From Gammaproteobacteria bacterium (GTDB lineage Bacteria; Pseudomonadota; Gammaproteobacteria; GCA-001735895), in contig JARFPR010000151.1 of NCBI GenBank assembly GCA_029288195.1, positions 1 to 13,668 on the forward strand: a DNA stretch of 13,668 bases, given 5' to 3'. The notes beneath the pieces were generated by a model. That model saw only the letters and a list, made by a program, of their open reading frames with translations, searched no databases and had not been told where the DNA came from. This document shows positions 6,155-12,200 of this stretch, in pieces. Within the stretch, counting starts at the first letter, position 1, and each line of letters begins with the position of its first letter. The translations under genes were made by a program, and so were the position numbers.

Positions 6155-7915
6155 TCAAAGATCGCCAAACGACCTTGTTACCTCAAACTTGAACAACCGA
6201 TCGTACTCATCGTTGACCTTGATAAAATCAAGATCGATTTCGATTTCGAGGCGACCGATCCTGTAGAGCAAAGAGTTCTCCAGAGAAACCTCCGTACCCG
6301 AATCGGGGTTTCTGATAAGTTTTTCGGTTTCGGACTCGCGTTTGGTCAATTGCAAATCGGATAGAAAAATCAATCCAGGCACATTAAAAGCGCGGCTGCT
6401 TCGATAGCCAAGCTGGCCATTCCTGGCCGTTTCCTCAGTGAGTTGTTTTTCAAACTCCCGTCTGGAATGCTGCAGGGTGAGATTGCCGTTGAGTTGCGAG
6501 TATCGGCTTAAGCGAGTCGATCCAGTGTATTGAAAATTAACCAGTTGAAAAAAATCATCTTCCCGATTTAAGCTACGCGAATCACTTAACAGCAGACGAA
6601 CCAGATTCTGATCTCCAGACGCTGAATTGGACCAGGTCATGGAGTAGGAATGATCGATGCTCTTTTCATCAGCCCGTTCGGACTCGTAATCGTAATTAAA
6701 CGACTGGGTCAGATTGGTTCTCAACTGATAGCCACCCTCGGGCGAGTAATCGTTAAACAGCGAATGGCTGAACTGATTATCCAGCGATTGTTCAGATTCA
6801 GAATCACCATGCTGATTGTTGTAAGCAGTTCCGGCGAACCATCCATAGTCGCCCAAACCCGTAGGGAATCTATCTGCCGTATACCTCGCTGACAGTGATT
6901 CGCTGATGGTAGTCTCTTTTACACCACCAACCTCATTAGAATTAATATTGATCGACTCGCTTAACTGCAGATTATCCGTAATGTCATAAATCAATCCCTG
7001 GTTCAGGTTAGCAATTGAAGTTTCAATCTCGACTGCTTCATTTTGTGTTGCATTTACCGGTTGATCGCTGTCGCTGATCTCGAATAAACGCAGGTTGCCG
7101 GTCAATCTTAGGGTCTTCTTATTTCGCGGGCGCCAGGAAAGAAAGCTTGAGAACTGCGACGTGTCAACCGTACTGCTCGAATTCAACAGGTCGATCTCGC
7201 TAGTGGACTTCGATACCAGATTATCCCATGAAAAACTGGTTACACTGCCATAGCTGTGATCCAGCGTAATCGAACTTCGCTCACCCTCTTCGTCAGTCGT
7301 CGTGTTATCCACGGTATCCAGTTTTATCTCGGTATCAAATTTGTGTTGCCCAACCCGATTAATGCTGTTCAGCAACAGGCTGTCGGCAATGAATCTATTA
7401 TTATCACTATCGTCTTGCTCGTTATTTTCATACTCGGCACGATAGTTATGCTTACCGTCCCGACTACTGTACAACTGAGTGACACCGTATTCGGTATCTG
7501 TGACATCACGTCCGAATGTATCGCTGTCGAACTCGTTCCGGCTTTCTATAAAATAGGCGCTAAACGGGAAGCGGCTCGTCGGAAACAAACTGAAGTTAAC
7601 GTCTCCGGTGACAAATTCGTTGGTTGAATCCCGCTGATCCTCAATGTCGGTTTCCTCAACCGATAAACTAAGGCTGCCACTTGCCAGCGCGAACCAGGGT
7701 CGCCAGATGTAACTACTGGCACTAATTGTCCCTGTGTTTAAAAAGTTCGAACTACTGCTATCGCTGGCACCCCTCTCCCGAATCCGGTAGGTACTGCTCA
7801 GTTCCCCCCAGACGCGCTGGGATCCGCGCTGCTCAAGTGCCAGTGCACTGGAAACTCTAACCATAACCATGACTATAAACAGGCCATGGATTATTGTTCT
7901 CGGGATGATCCACAC
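6155..7915 (-). CDS. Outer-membrane beta-barrel protein, candidate porin of an electron conduit
   Basis: This 586-residue protein has a signal peptide (cleavage probably after SSALA, residue 26) and then alternating polar/hydrophobic strands separated by Ser/Asp/Glu-rich loops. Example strands are YIWRPWFALASGSLSLSVEE, LVNFQYTGSTRLSRYSQLNG and a terminal strand FEVTRSFGDL. It has no cysteine and no haem motif. The size and strand pattern fit a large barrel of roughly 20 or more strands. In porin-cytochrome conduits a haem-free barrel of this kind sheathes a multihaem cytochrome crossing the outer membrane, and the neighbouring cytochromes support that reading. I do not recognise it as MtrB or OmbB by sequence. 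The start is GTG 7915, 29 bases after the PpiC stop, with GAAG just upstream; ATG 7870 is an alternative. The type A cytochrome follows within 20 bases. Confidence 0.87.
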   Translation of the reverse strand: MWIIPRTIIHGLFIVMVMVRVSSALALEQRGSQRVWGELSSTYRIRERGASDSSSSNFLNTGTISASSYIWRPWFALASGSLSLSVEETDIEDQRDSTNEFVTGDVNFSLFPTSRFPFSAYFIESRNEFDSDTFGRDVTDTEYGVTQLYSSRDGKHNYRAEYENNEQDDSDNNRFIADSLLLNSINRVGQHKFDTEIKLDTVDNTTTDEEGERSSITLDHSYGSVTSFSWDNLVSKSTSEIDLLNSSSTVDTSQFSSFLSWRPRNKKTLRLTGNLRLFEISDSDQPVNATQNEAVEIETSIANLNQGLIYDITDNLQLSESININSNEVGGVKETTISESLSARYTADRFPTGLGDYGWFAGTAYNNQHGDSESEQSLDNQFSHSLFNDYSPEGGYQLRTNLTQSFNYDYESERADEKSIDHSYSMTWSNSASGDQNLVRLLLSDSRSLNREDDFFQLVNFQYTGSTRLSRYSQLNGNLTLQHSRREFEKQLTEETARNGQLGYRSSRAFNVPGLIFLSDLQLTKRESETEKLIRNPDSGTEVSLENSLLYRIGRLEIEIDLDFIKVNDEYDRLFKFEVTRSFGDL

Positions 7916-7944
7916 AATACTTCATGATCAACGTAGATGACGAG

Positions 7945-8904
7945 TTACTCATGGACGACAATATTTGCCGCCGCCCTTAGGTTTTCGACATAGCTGTTCC
8001 AGGCATCCTCCTGCATTTCCCGGTAAAGGAGGCCCGCAGCCCTTTTTTCAACCTCATCGAATGACTTTAGTTGCGCAGCCTGAACGCCGTTCAGCAAAAA
8101 AAGCGTTACGCCTTCAAGCACCCGAATGGGATCACTAAGCTGACTGATTGCGAGGGTTTCAATCTTTTTCTGTACATCGGACTCGAGCACGCCCCGGTGC
8201 AGGTATCCGAGATCACCACCATTCTCGGCACTGGGGTGGTCCGAAATTTCTTTGGCGAGCACGGCAAAGTCCTCGCCTGACTCGATTCGTTGCTTTAACT
8301 CTGCGGCCACGGTTTGCGCTTCGATCCAGCTGCTCTCCTGGGCGTAGGGTGGTACTTTGAGAAGAATAACCGATAACCACAGGCGCTCTGGTTCGGTAAA
8401 TTTATCCGGTCGATCAAGATAGTACTGCTTAACCTGGGCAGTTTCCGGTGTGGGCAAATCCTTTATTTTTGCCTCCATCTTTTCGAGTAAATCCTGTCGC
8501 TCCAGGGTTTCGAGCATTCGCGATGCCACCGTTTCGCGTTGTGCCTGCAATGCAGGGTTAGCGGCATTTTTCAGGAAAAAGGCATCGATATTCGCATCTA
8601 TCCGTTTTCGGTCCGGCTGTAATCCCCGCTTTAACGCTTGGTCGTGTACCAGTACCTGGGTAATAATGTCGTCAGCGACCTGTTGCCTGAATTCCTCAAG
8701 CTCGGCGGCGGGCACCTTGCCGTGATAATACTTTTGCCTGACCGCATTCCGAAAAATCGCCTGGAATTCGCTTACATCGATGGTTAAGTCATTAATTTGA
8801 GCAAAAATCTCGTTCTGCTGTACCGCCACATCTATGTTTTGTGCAGTCACATCAAACGCCAGTAACAGTGCGCTCAAGCCGACGCTCAGTATCAGTTTAC
8901 GCAT
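7945..8904 (-). CDS. Periplasmic PpiC/SurA-like parvulin-domain foldase, probably non-catalytic
   Basis: I use ATG 8904, giving 319 residues: GGAGG lies seven bases upstream and MRKLILSVGLSALLLAFDVT is a normal signal peptide (cleavage after VTAQ or close by). An in-frame ATG at 8952 would add 16 residues before the signal. The N-terminal half is helical and SurA-like. The parvulin domain spans about 172-275, with LLKVPPY, GEDFAVLAKEISDHPSAENG followed by GDLGYL, and LSDPI. Two conserved active-site histidines are replaced: the HILL position reads SVILL (Ser178) and the G-x-H position reads GVTLF (Thr267). Isomerase activity may therefore be weak or absent and the protein may act as a chaperone. 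PpiC-type proteins recur next to extracellular cytochrome genes and outer-membrane barrels. It probably assists folding of the adjacent barrel and/or the exported cytochromes (inferred). Confidence 0.92.
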   Translation of the reverse strand: MRKLILSVGLSALLLAFDVTAQNIDVAVQQNEIFAQINDLTIDVSEFQAIFRNAVRQKYYHGKVPAAELEEFRQQVADDIITQVLVHDQALKRGLQPDRKRIDANIDAFFLKNAANPALQAQRETVASRMLETLERQDLLEKMEAKIKDLPTPETAQVKQYYLDRPDKFTEPERLWLSVILLKVPPYAQESSWIEAQTVAAELKQRIESGEDFAVLAKEISDHPSAENGGDLGYLHRGVLESDVQKKIETLAISQLSDPIRVLEGVTLFLLNGVQAAQLKSFDEVEKRAAGLLYREMQEDAWNSYVENLRAAANIVVHE

Positions 8905-8911
8905 ACACGCA

Positions 8912-8916
8912 CCTCC
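8912..8916 (-). promoter_or_regulatory. Strong Shine-Dalgarno for the PpiC-like gene
   Basis: GGAGG (minus strand) lies seven bases before ATG 8904 and fixes that start. A second purine-rich run, AGGAGGGGG, lies three bases before the alternative in-frame ATG 8952, which is too close for efficient initiation. Confidence 0.8.
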
Positions 8917-8964
8917 GTTAGGTAAGTTAATTACAGGATTTGTAATCGACATCCCCCTCCTGCT

Positions 8965-9015
8965 AAAACGCCTTCAGCGCCGGCAATGAGAAACATAACC
9001 GACGCTGAAGGTGTT
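8965..9015 (-). terminator. Hairpin after the tetrahaem cytochrome, possible partial terminator or attenuator
   Basis: Read leftward, a 17-base arm (9015-8999) pairs with 8983-8967 around a 15-base loop: 15 Watson-Crick pairs, one G-U and one mismatch. Only four T follow, so it may be leaky or may serve as a 3' mRNA stabiliser. It lies 31 bases after the tetrahaem stop and 61 bases before the PpiC start, with no obvious separate promoter for PpiC. Readthrough could therefore supply the downstream operon at lower level. Confidence 0.65.
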
Positions 9016-9046
9016 ATCAGGAGATTGGCTCGCCTCTACACCACCC

Positions 9047-9850
9047 TTATTTGATATGACAGGACAGACACACTTCACTGCTATCGTTGGATACGCGCAG
9101 GAAGGTATCGTTAACCTCGGAATGCGGGTCATGGCAGCTTGCGCATTCAACGAATGGTTCGACCAAACCAGATGGACCGTCGTTACGAGTATAGAGCTGC
9201 ATATCTTCCTTTTCGCGACCCGCGGTTCCACCAGTGGTATTAACCCACCAGATGGTGGTACCGTTGACGTCGGCAACGACGGGATCGATAAAGTCCACAT
9301 CGACCTTGGTACCCTGGGATGTACCCACGGTTCCGCCCTCGCTGATTCCGCCTCCGGCGTATTGAACGCCGATCGGATGATCATCTCGGAGATCCTGACC
9401 CAAAACCGGATCTCCAGTCATGGCTCCCGGATCCGCGACAAATCCTGCCGAATCGAAACCAGATCCCGGCTCGTTGATCAAGCTGTCTATTGCCTGGGTA
9501 CCGTCGTGGCAGGACAGACAGGCGATAGAAACCGAGCCTACCGGGGCAATATCGCCGTCATTGCTCGAAGTGCCTAAGCTGTCATAGGTCTGGTAGGCAG
9601 TTGGCAGCGCCAGGGTCTTATTCCACAGCGGTACCGATGCACTGGTATCCCCACCATGCGGGGTATGGCAGAACACGCAAATTTCCGCGGTTTGTCCGGC
9701 GCCTGCTGAACTCAGGTTATGCGGGGTAACGGTTATATCCGCTTTTACCTCGGTCCAGCTCATTGCCCCAAGGGCTACGATGCTGATCACGAAAATGAAC
9801 ATAACCACCCCGGCACTTAAGGATCTTAACTGTAAAATTAAATTTTTCAT
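9047..9850 (-). CDS. Exported tetrahaem c-type cytochrome, candidate extracellular filament subunit
   Basis: This 267-residue protein has a signal peptide (about 1-37, cleavage after VKA) and four haem motifs: CVFCH 58-62, CLSCH 111-115, CASCH 236-240 and CLSCH 261-265. It contains exactly eight histidines: four in the haem motifs and four others (His44 in HNLS, His65 in CHTPH, His158 in DDHP, His243 in CHDPH). That is just enough for four bis-His haems. The CHTxH pattern recalls OmcS, where as I remember it the second His of CHTMH ligates a haem of the neighbouring subunit, and OmcE is a tetrahaem filament protein. Long Gly/Ser/Thr/Asp-rich loops separate haems 2 and 3. AAGGGG precedes ATG 9850 and a sigma-54 promoter lies 50 bases further up. 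The first three haem segments match the cytochrome at 1-906. Filament formation is inferred, not shown. Confidence 0.93.
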   Translation of the reverse strand: MKNLILQLRSLSAGVVMFIFVISIVALGAMSWTEVKADITVTPHNLSSAGAGQTAEICVFCHTPHGGDTSASVPLWNKTLALPTAYQTYDSLGTSSNDGDIAPVGSVSIACLSCHDGTQAIDSLINEPGSGFDSAGFVADPGAMTGDPVLGQDLRDDHPIGVQYAGGGISEGGTVGTSQGTKVDVDFIDPVVADVNGTTIWWVNTTGGTAGREKEDMQLYTRNDGPSGLVEPFVECASCHDPHSEVNDTFLRVSNDSSEVCLSCHIK

Positions 9851-9900
9851 GGCTCTATCCCCTTTTGCTAAATTTATTTCTTAAATTCAGTTAAAGGAAT

Positions 9901-9916
9901 TGCACCAATCGTGCCA
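9901..9916 (-). promoter_or_regulatory. Sigma-54 (-24/-12) promoter of the tetrahaem cytochrome
   Basis: The minus strand reads TGGCACGATTGGTGCA, matching 10 of the 11 fixed bases of TGGCACG-N4-TTGC, with the invariant GG and GC correctly spaced. Transcription would start near 9890, leaving a leader of about 40 bases before ATG 9850. An activator of the NtrC type would be needed; none is encoded in the window. Confidence 0.83.
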
Positions 9917-9967
9917 AGATTCCAGAATTGCGGCTCAGCTACTTAGTCTCGAAATTAATATCATTGA

Positions 9968-9980
9968 GATCAAAGACTTA
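9968..9980 (+). promoter_or_regulatory. Possible IHF site between enhancer and sigma-54 promoter
   Basis: GATCAAAGACTTA matches the IHF consensus WATCAANNNNTTR except at its first base. It lies about 80-90 bases upstream of the predicted start near 9890, a usual place for IHF bending at sigma-54 promoters. The motif is degenerate, so support is modest. Confidence 0.35.
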
Positions 9981-10040
9981 GTTGACAAGTGCAAACCTGA
10001 AATCTCGCGATCAAAGAATCCTGTACACGTAAATTGAGTA

Positions 10041-10062
10041 TTTTTCCCAATCCTGGGAAAAA
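10041..10062. promoter_or_regulatory. Perfect inverted repeat, candidate activator-binding site
   Basis: TTTTTCCCA and TGGGAAAAA form perfect 9-base arms around a 4-base spacer (ATCC). It lies 125 bases upstream of the -24 element at 9916, in noncoding DNA, which suits an enhancer bound by a sigma-54 activator. It is not a convincing terminator: on both strands the T run is in the 5' arm and A follows the hairpin. Confidence 0.5.
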
Positions 10063-10128
10063 TTGATTTGCACTTTTCTCGATTCGTAGAAACCGCGGTG
10101 GATGCGGTGGCGGGAGTCAACGACCAGG

Positions 10129-10770
10129 TCAGGATGTGTGCACCGAATCGATAAAGATAATTTTGTCAAAGACACGATTTAACGTGCGGCTGGTGAAATT
10201 ATGCATCTGCGCCCCGCCTCTCCATTCTATAGATTGGCCGATTGTAAGCGCAGTTTCAGGTGCCGCCAGCCATATACTGTTACCATTTTCGTCAACCCGG
10301 ATAAAGCTATAGCCAGCCCCTTTCATCGACTCCGTCACTATTCCACGACGTTGCGCAGCAACCTTCACGGCCTCATCAATCAAACGGTCCACAAACAGAA
10401 TCTTATCGAACTCACGGTTAAGTGCTGAGCTCTTGAAATTCTTCATCAACGCGTAATCTTTCCAGGCTATTTTCTGACCTGGTTTTAATGCCGTCATTGC
10501 GGTTGCCAACCAGAAGTCATCGCCACTGATGTCTACCCTGGCATAGGTATAACCTCCACCTATCTTGACCTCTTTGACCATGCCGTGATTTTTCTTCGGT
10601 CTAACCGGCGAATTGACCGCTTTTATTGCAGCCATTTTCGCGGCATCATTATCAGAACTGGATTGTGTTCGATCCCGTGGTGTTGAATCTGTGCAACCGA
10701 CTGACAGCAACATTGCGCTGACTAGAAAAACTACGGCGCTCGCGTGCAAGTTAATTTTGCCTGTTTTCAT
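10129..10770 (-). CDS. Lipoprotein with two tandem copies of a beta-rich domain (NrfJ-like pattern)
   Basis: This 213-residue protein has a lipobox (LLSVGC, Cys26) and a short polar linker. Two tandem domains of about 68 residues follow (about 63-130 and 143-210). Each follows the pattern G-(M/I)-V...GxGY(T/S)(Y/F)xRVD...G...(F/I)WLA...A L..GQ.I.W....M.NF.S..LNR.FDKI.F(V/I)D. Proteins with this WLA...M-x-NF-x-S-x-x-LxR-xFD signature occur near cytochrome and nitrite-reductase genes and have been called NrfJ-like; that name rests on memory of the pattern. There are no haem motifs. It may be an outer-membrane-anchored periplasmic accessory for cytochrome assembly. It has its own sigma-54 site upstream (10814-10829) and is separated from the tetrahaem gene by 278 noncoding bases. 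Confidence 0.87.
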   Translation of the reverse strand: MKTGKINLHASAVVFLVSAMLLSVGCTDSTPRDRTQSSSDNDAAKMAAIKAVNSPVRPKKNHGMVKEVKIGGGYTYARVDISGDDFWLATAMTALKPGQKIAWKDYALMKNFKSSALNREFDKILFVDRLIDEAVKVAAQRRGIVTESMKGAGYSFIRVDENGNSIWLAAPETALTIGQSIEWRGGAQMHNFTSRTLNRVFDKIIFIDSVHTS

Positions 10771-10813
10771 GATACCCGTCCCGATTAAGATTAGTTTTTA
10801 GTGAATTAAGCTT

Positions 10814-10829
10814 CGCAATTATCGCGCCA
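10814..10829 (-). promoter_or_regulatory. Sigma-54 promoter of the duplicated-domain lipoprotein
   Basis: The minus strand reads TGGCGCGATAATTGCG, matching 10 of the 11 fixed bases of TGGCACG-N4-TTGC, with GG and GC in register. The element ends 43 bases before ATG 10770. Two inverted repeats upstream (10872-10889 and 10896-10911) could be activator sites. Confidence 0.72.
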
Positions 10830-10871
10830 CTCCTGAAAAAGCCTTGCCAGACCTGTCTGCAACCATATCAA

Positions 10872-10889
10872 CCAGGGCCTGGTCCCTGG
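10872..10889. repeat. Inverted repeat CCAGGG-N6-CCCTGG
   Basis: The perfect 6-base arms could form a hairpin after the NHL gene stop at 10948, but no T run follows on the minus strand, so it is a poor terminator. It also lies about 45-60 bases upstream of the -24 element at 10829, so protein binding is possible. The role is undecided. Confidence 0.35.
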
Positions 10890-10895
10890 ATTGGT

Positions 10896-10911
10896 TTCTC
10901 AATTATGAGAA
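10896..10911. repeat. Inverted repeat TTCTCA-N4-TGAGAA
   Basis: Perfect 6-base arms with a 4-base spacer (ATTA) lie 67-82 bases upstream of the sigma-54 element at 10814-10829. It is a candidate activator site and its sequence is unlike the repeat at 10041-10062. Confidence 0.35.
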
Positions 10912-10947
10912 TTCCCACTTTTTTAGGTCCCGGGGATTAATATCGGC

Positions 10948-12042
10948 TCAGGGTTTCAGGCCCGGATCGTATACCAGCCATCCCTCGGTCGCGGGTAGTC
11001 TGGCTGGCCTGAACACGTCTACCTTCCTGAAGTATTGGTCCACCATGTAAACCCTGCCATCCTCATCAACCGCCAAACCCGCCGGTAGCATAAATCTGGC
11101 CGGGCCAGGGGTGGAGTTGCGCATGCCCACTGGTAGCAATAGTTGCCCCTCAGGATTGAATATCTGAAAATTTCCGAATGCGGTATCGGCGACGTAAATG
11201 TTCCCCTCCTGATCGACGCCGATACCCTTGGGCCTTGAAAACTGGCCACTGCGGCGCCCAATCTCGCCGAAGCTACTGACGAAATCGCCTTCCGGAGTGA
11301 ACTCCTGCACTCGAAAATTACCGCCGTCGACGACATAAAGGTTGCCGTTTTGACCAATAGTCGCATCACGCGGCAGATTCAGTTCGCCGTCTTCTTTACC
11401 GCGTTTGGAGATGGTTTTTAGCTGGCTGCCAGTCGCTGCATCAAACACTAGCACGCGGTGCATTTTACTGCTTACCCCGCCAGTGTCGACGACAAACACG
11501 CGATCACCGTTGGGATCGACAGTCAATCCGGCCGGCCGGGAAAAATTTTCGGGCTCGCCGAAGCGACGCAGGAATTTGCCATCGCGATCAAACACTACGA
11601 CTTGTTTGAGCGACGCATCGCAAACGTATAGATTTCCATTCTGGTCAATATCCAGCCCCATCGGCTTTACCAACTGGCCTGGACCATCGGTGCCAATCTC
11701 AAAGAAGCGCCCCTCGCGTATATCGAAAGCGTGAACTATACGCTTCATGGTATCGCTCACATAAACGCGGCCTCGATGCACCGTAATGCCAAATGGTTTT
11801 CCCATCCCAACGCCGGTCCGCCTGGCACCGGTAACCCAGCGTTTAAATTGTGATTCATCGGATTCTATCTCAACATCGGCGCTGCTGATCAGGCTGCGCT
11901 CGAACAGAAAACGGGGCTCATTCGGCGGCGACGGGAATACCGGTAGTTCCATTTCTTCCTCTGCAGGTGGGGCAGTAGCGCAGCCAGGTAACAAAAGAAA
12001 TCCGGCAAGTAACAGCAGGGAGGTTCGGATCAGCCTGGGCAT
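10948..12042 (-). CDS. NHL-repeat six-bladed beta-propeller lipoprotein
   Basis: This 364-residue protein has a lipobox (LLPGC, Cys21; Ala at +2, so outer membrane expected) and a Pro/Glu-rich tether (TAPPAEEEMELPVFPSPP). Six NHL blades follow, including PFGITVHRGRVYVSD, PMGLDIDQNGNLYVCD, PAGLTVDPNGDRVFVVD, PRDATIGQNGNLYVVD, PKGIGVDQEGNIYVAD and PAGLAVDEDGRVYMVD. No haem motif or catalytic motif is seen. It is a paralogue of the propeller at 908-2020 and shares its size and lipoprotein design. ATG 12042 has only a weak ribosome site. A sigma-54 element ending 38 bases upstream points to separate control, divergent from the cytochrome at 12201. Probable role: surface or periplasmic scaffold for cytochrome assembly or adhesion, known only by association. 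Confidence 0.92.
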   Translation of the reverse strand: MPRLIRTSLLLLAGFLLLPGCATAPPAEEEMELPVFPSPPNEPRFLFERSLISSADVEIESDESQFKRWVTGARRTGVGMGKPFGITVHRGRVYVSDTMKRIVHAFDIREGRFFEIGTDGPGQLVKPMGLDIDQNGNLYVCDASLKQVVVFDRDGKFLRRFGEPENFSRPAGLTVDPNGDRVFVVDTGGVSSKMHRVLVFDAATGSQLKTISKRGKEDGELNLPRDATIGQNGNLYVVDGGNFRVQEFTPEGDFVSSFGEIGRRSGQFSRPKGIGVDQEGNIYVADTAFGNFQIFNPEGQLLLPVGMRNSTPGPARFMLPAGLAVDEDGRVYMVDQYFRKVDVFRPARLPATEGWLVYDPGLKP

Positions 12043-12080
12043 AGTGATTAACTAGACAAATGAATTCAAACAAAACAGGC

Positions 12081-12096
12081 AGCAAAAGCTGTGCCA
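12081..12096 (-). promoter_or_regulatory. Sigma-54 promoter of the NHL lipoprotein (divergent pair, left)
   Basis: The minus strand reads TGGCACAGCTTTTGCT. The TGGCAC-N5-TTGCW consensus is matched throughout, and 10 of 11 fixed bases match in the TGGCACG-N4-TTGC form. Predicted start is near 12070, about 28 bases before ATG 12042. Confidence 0.83.
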
Positions 12097-12125
12097 ACCT
12101 GGTCCGCTGGTGAGCGATTAATTTA

Positions 12126-12141
12126 TGGCACTAAAGTTGCT
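12126..12141 (+). promoter_or_regulatory. Sigma-54 promoter of the triple-domain cytochrome operon (divergent pair, right)
   Basis: The plus strand reads TGGCACTAAAGTTGCT, again a full match to TGGCAC-N5-TTGCW. Predicted start is near 12152, about 50 bases before ATG 12201. The two -24 elements of the divergent pair are separated by only 29 bases. Confidence 0.85.
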
Positions 12142-12200
12142 CTGTTTTCTAATACTTAATTCTGCCACTGATTTCTAAAAATTTACTGGGGCGATCGCTA

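Noticed and set aside
6139..6168. Longer start of the type A copy 1 cytochrome at 6168
   Set aside because: It would overlap the barrel gene and spoil the signal peptide; GAGGA before ATG 6138 decides the start.
8930..8946. Inverted repeat ATTACA-N5-TGTAAT before the PpiC start
   Set aside because: Short arms, in AT-rich DNA, and no match to a regulator site I know; not enough to call a feature.
8902..8952. Longer PpiC start at ATG 8952
   Set aside because: It would place 16 residues before a complete signal peptide, and its purine run is only three bases from the ATG; GGAGG before 8904 is better.
10041..10062. Perfect inverted repeat as a rho-independent terminator for the lipoprotein gene at 10129
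   Set aside because: On both strands the T run is in the 5' arm and A follows the hairpin, so no U tract would form; an operator or enhancer reading fits better.
10092..10108. ACCGC-N7-GCGGT hairpin just after the stop at 10129
   Set aside because: The stem is only five pairs with a weak T tract (TTTCT); too poor to call a terminator.
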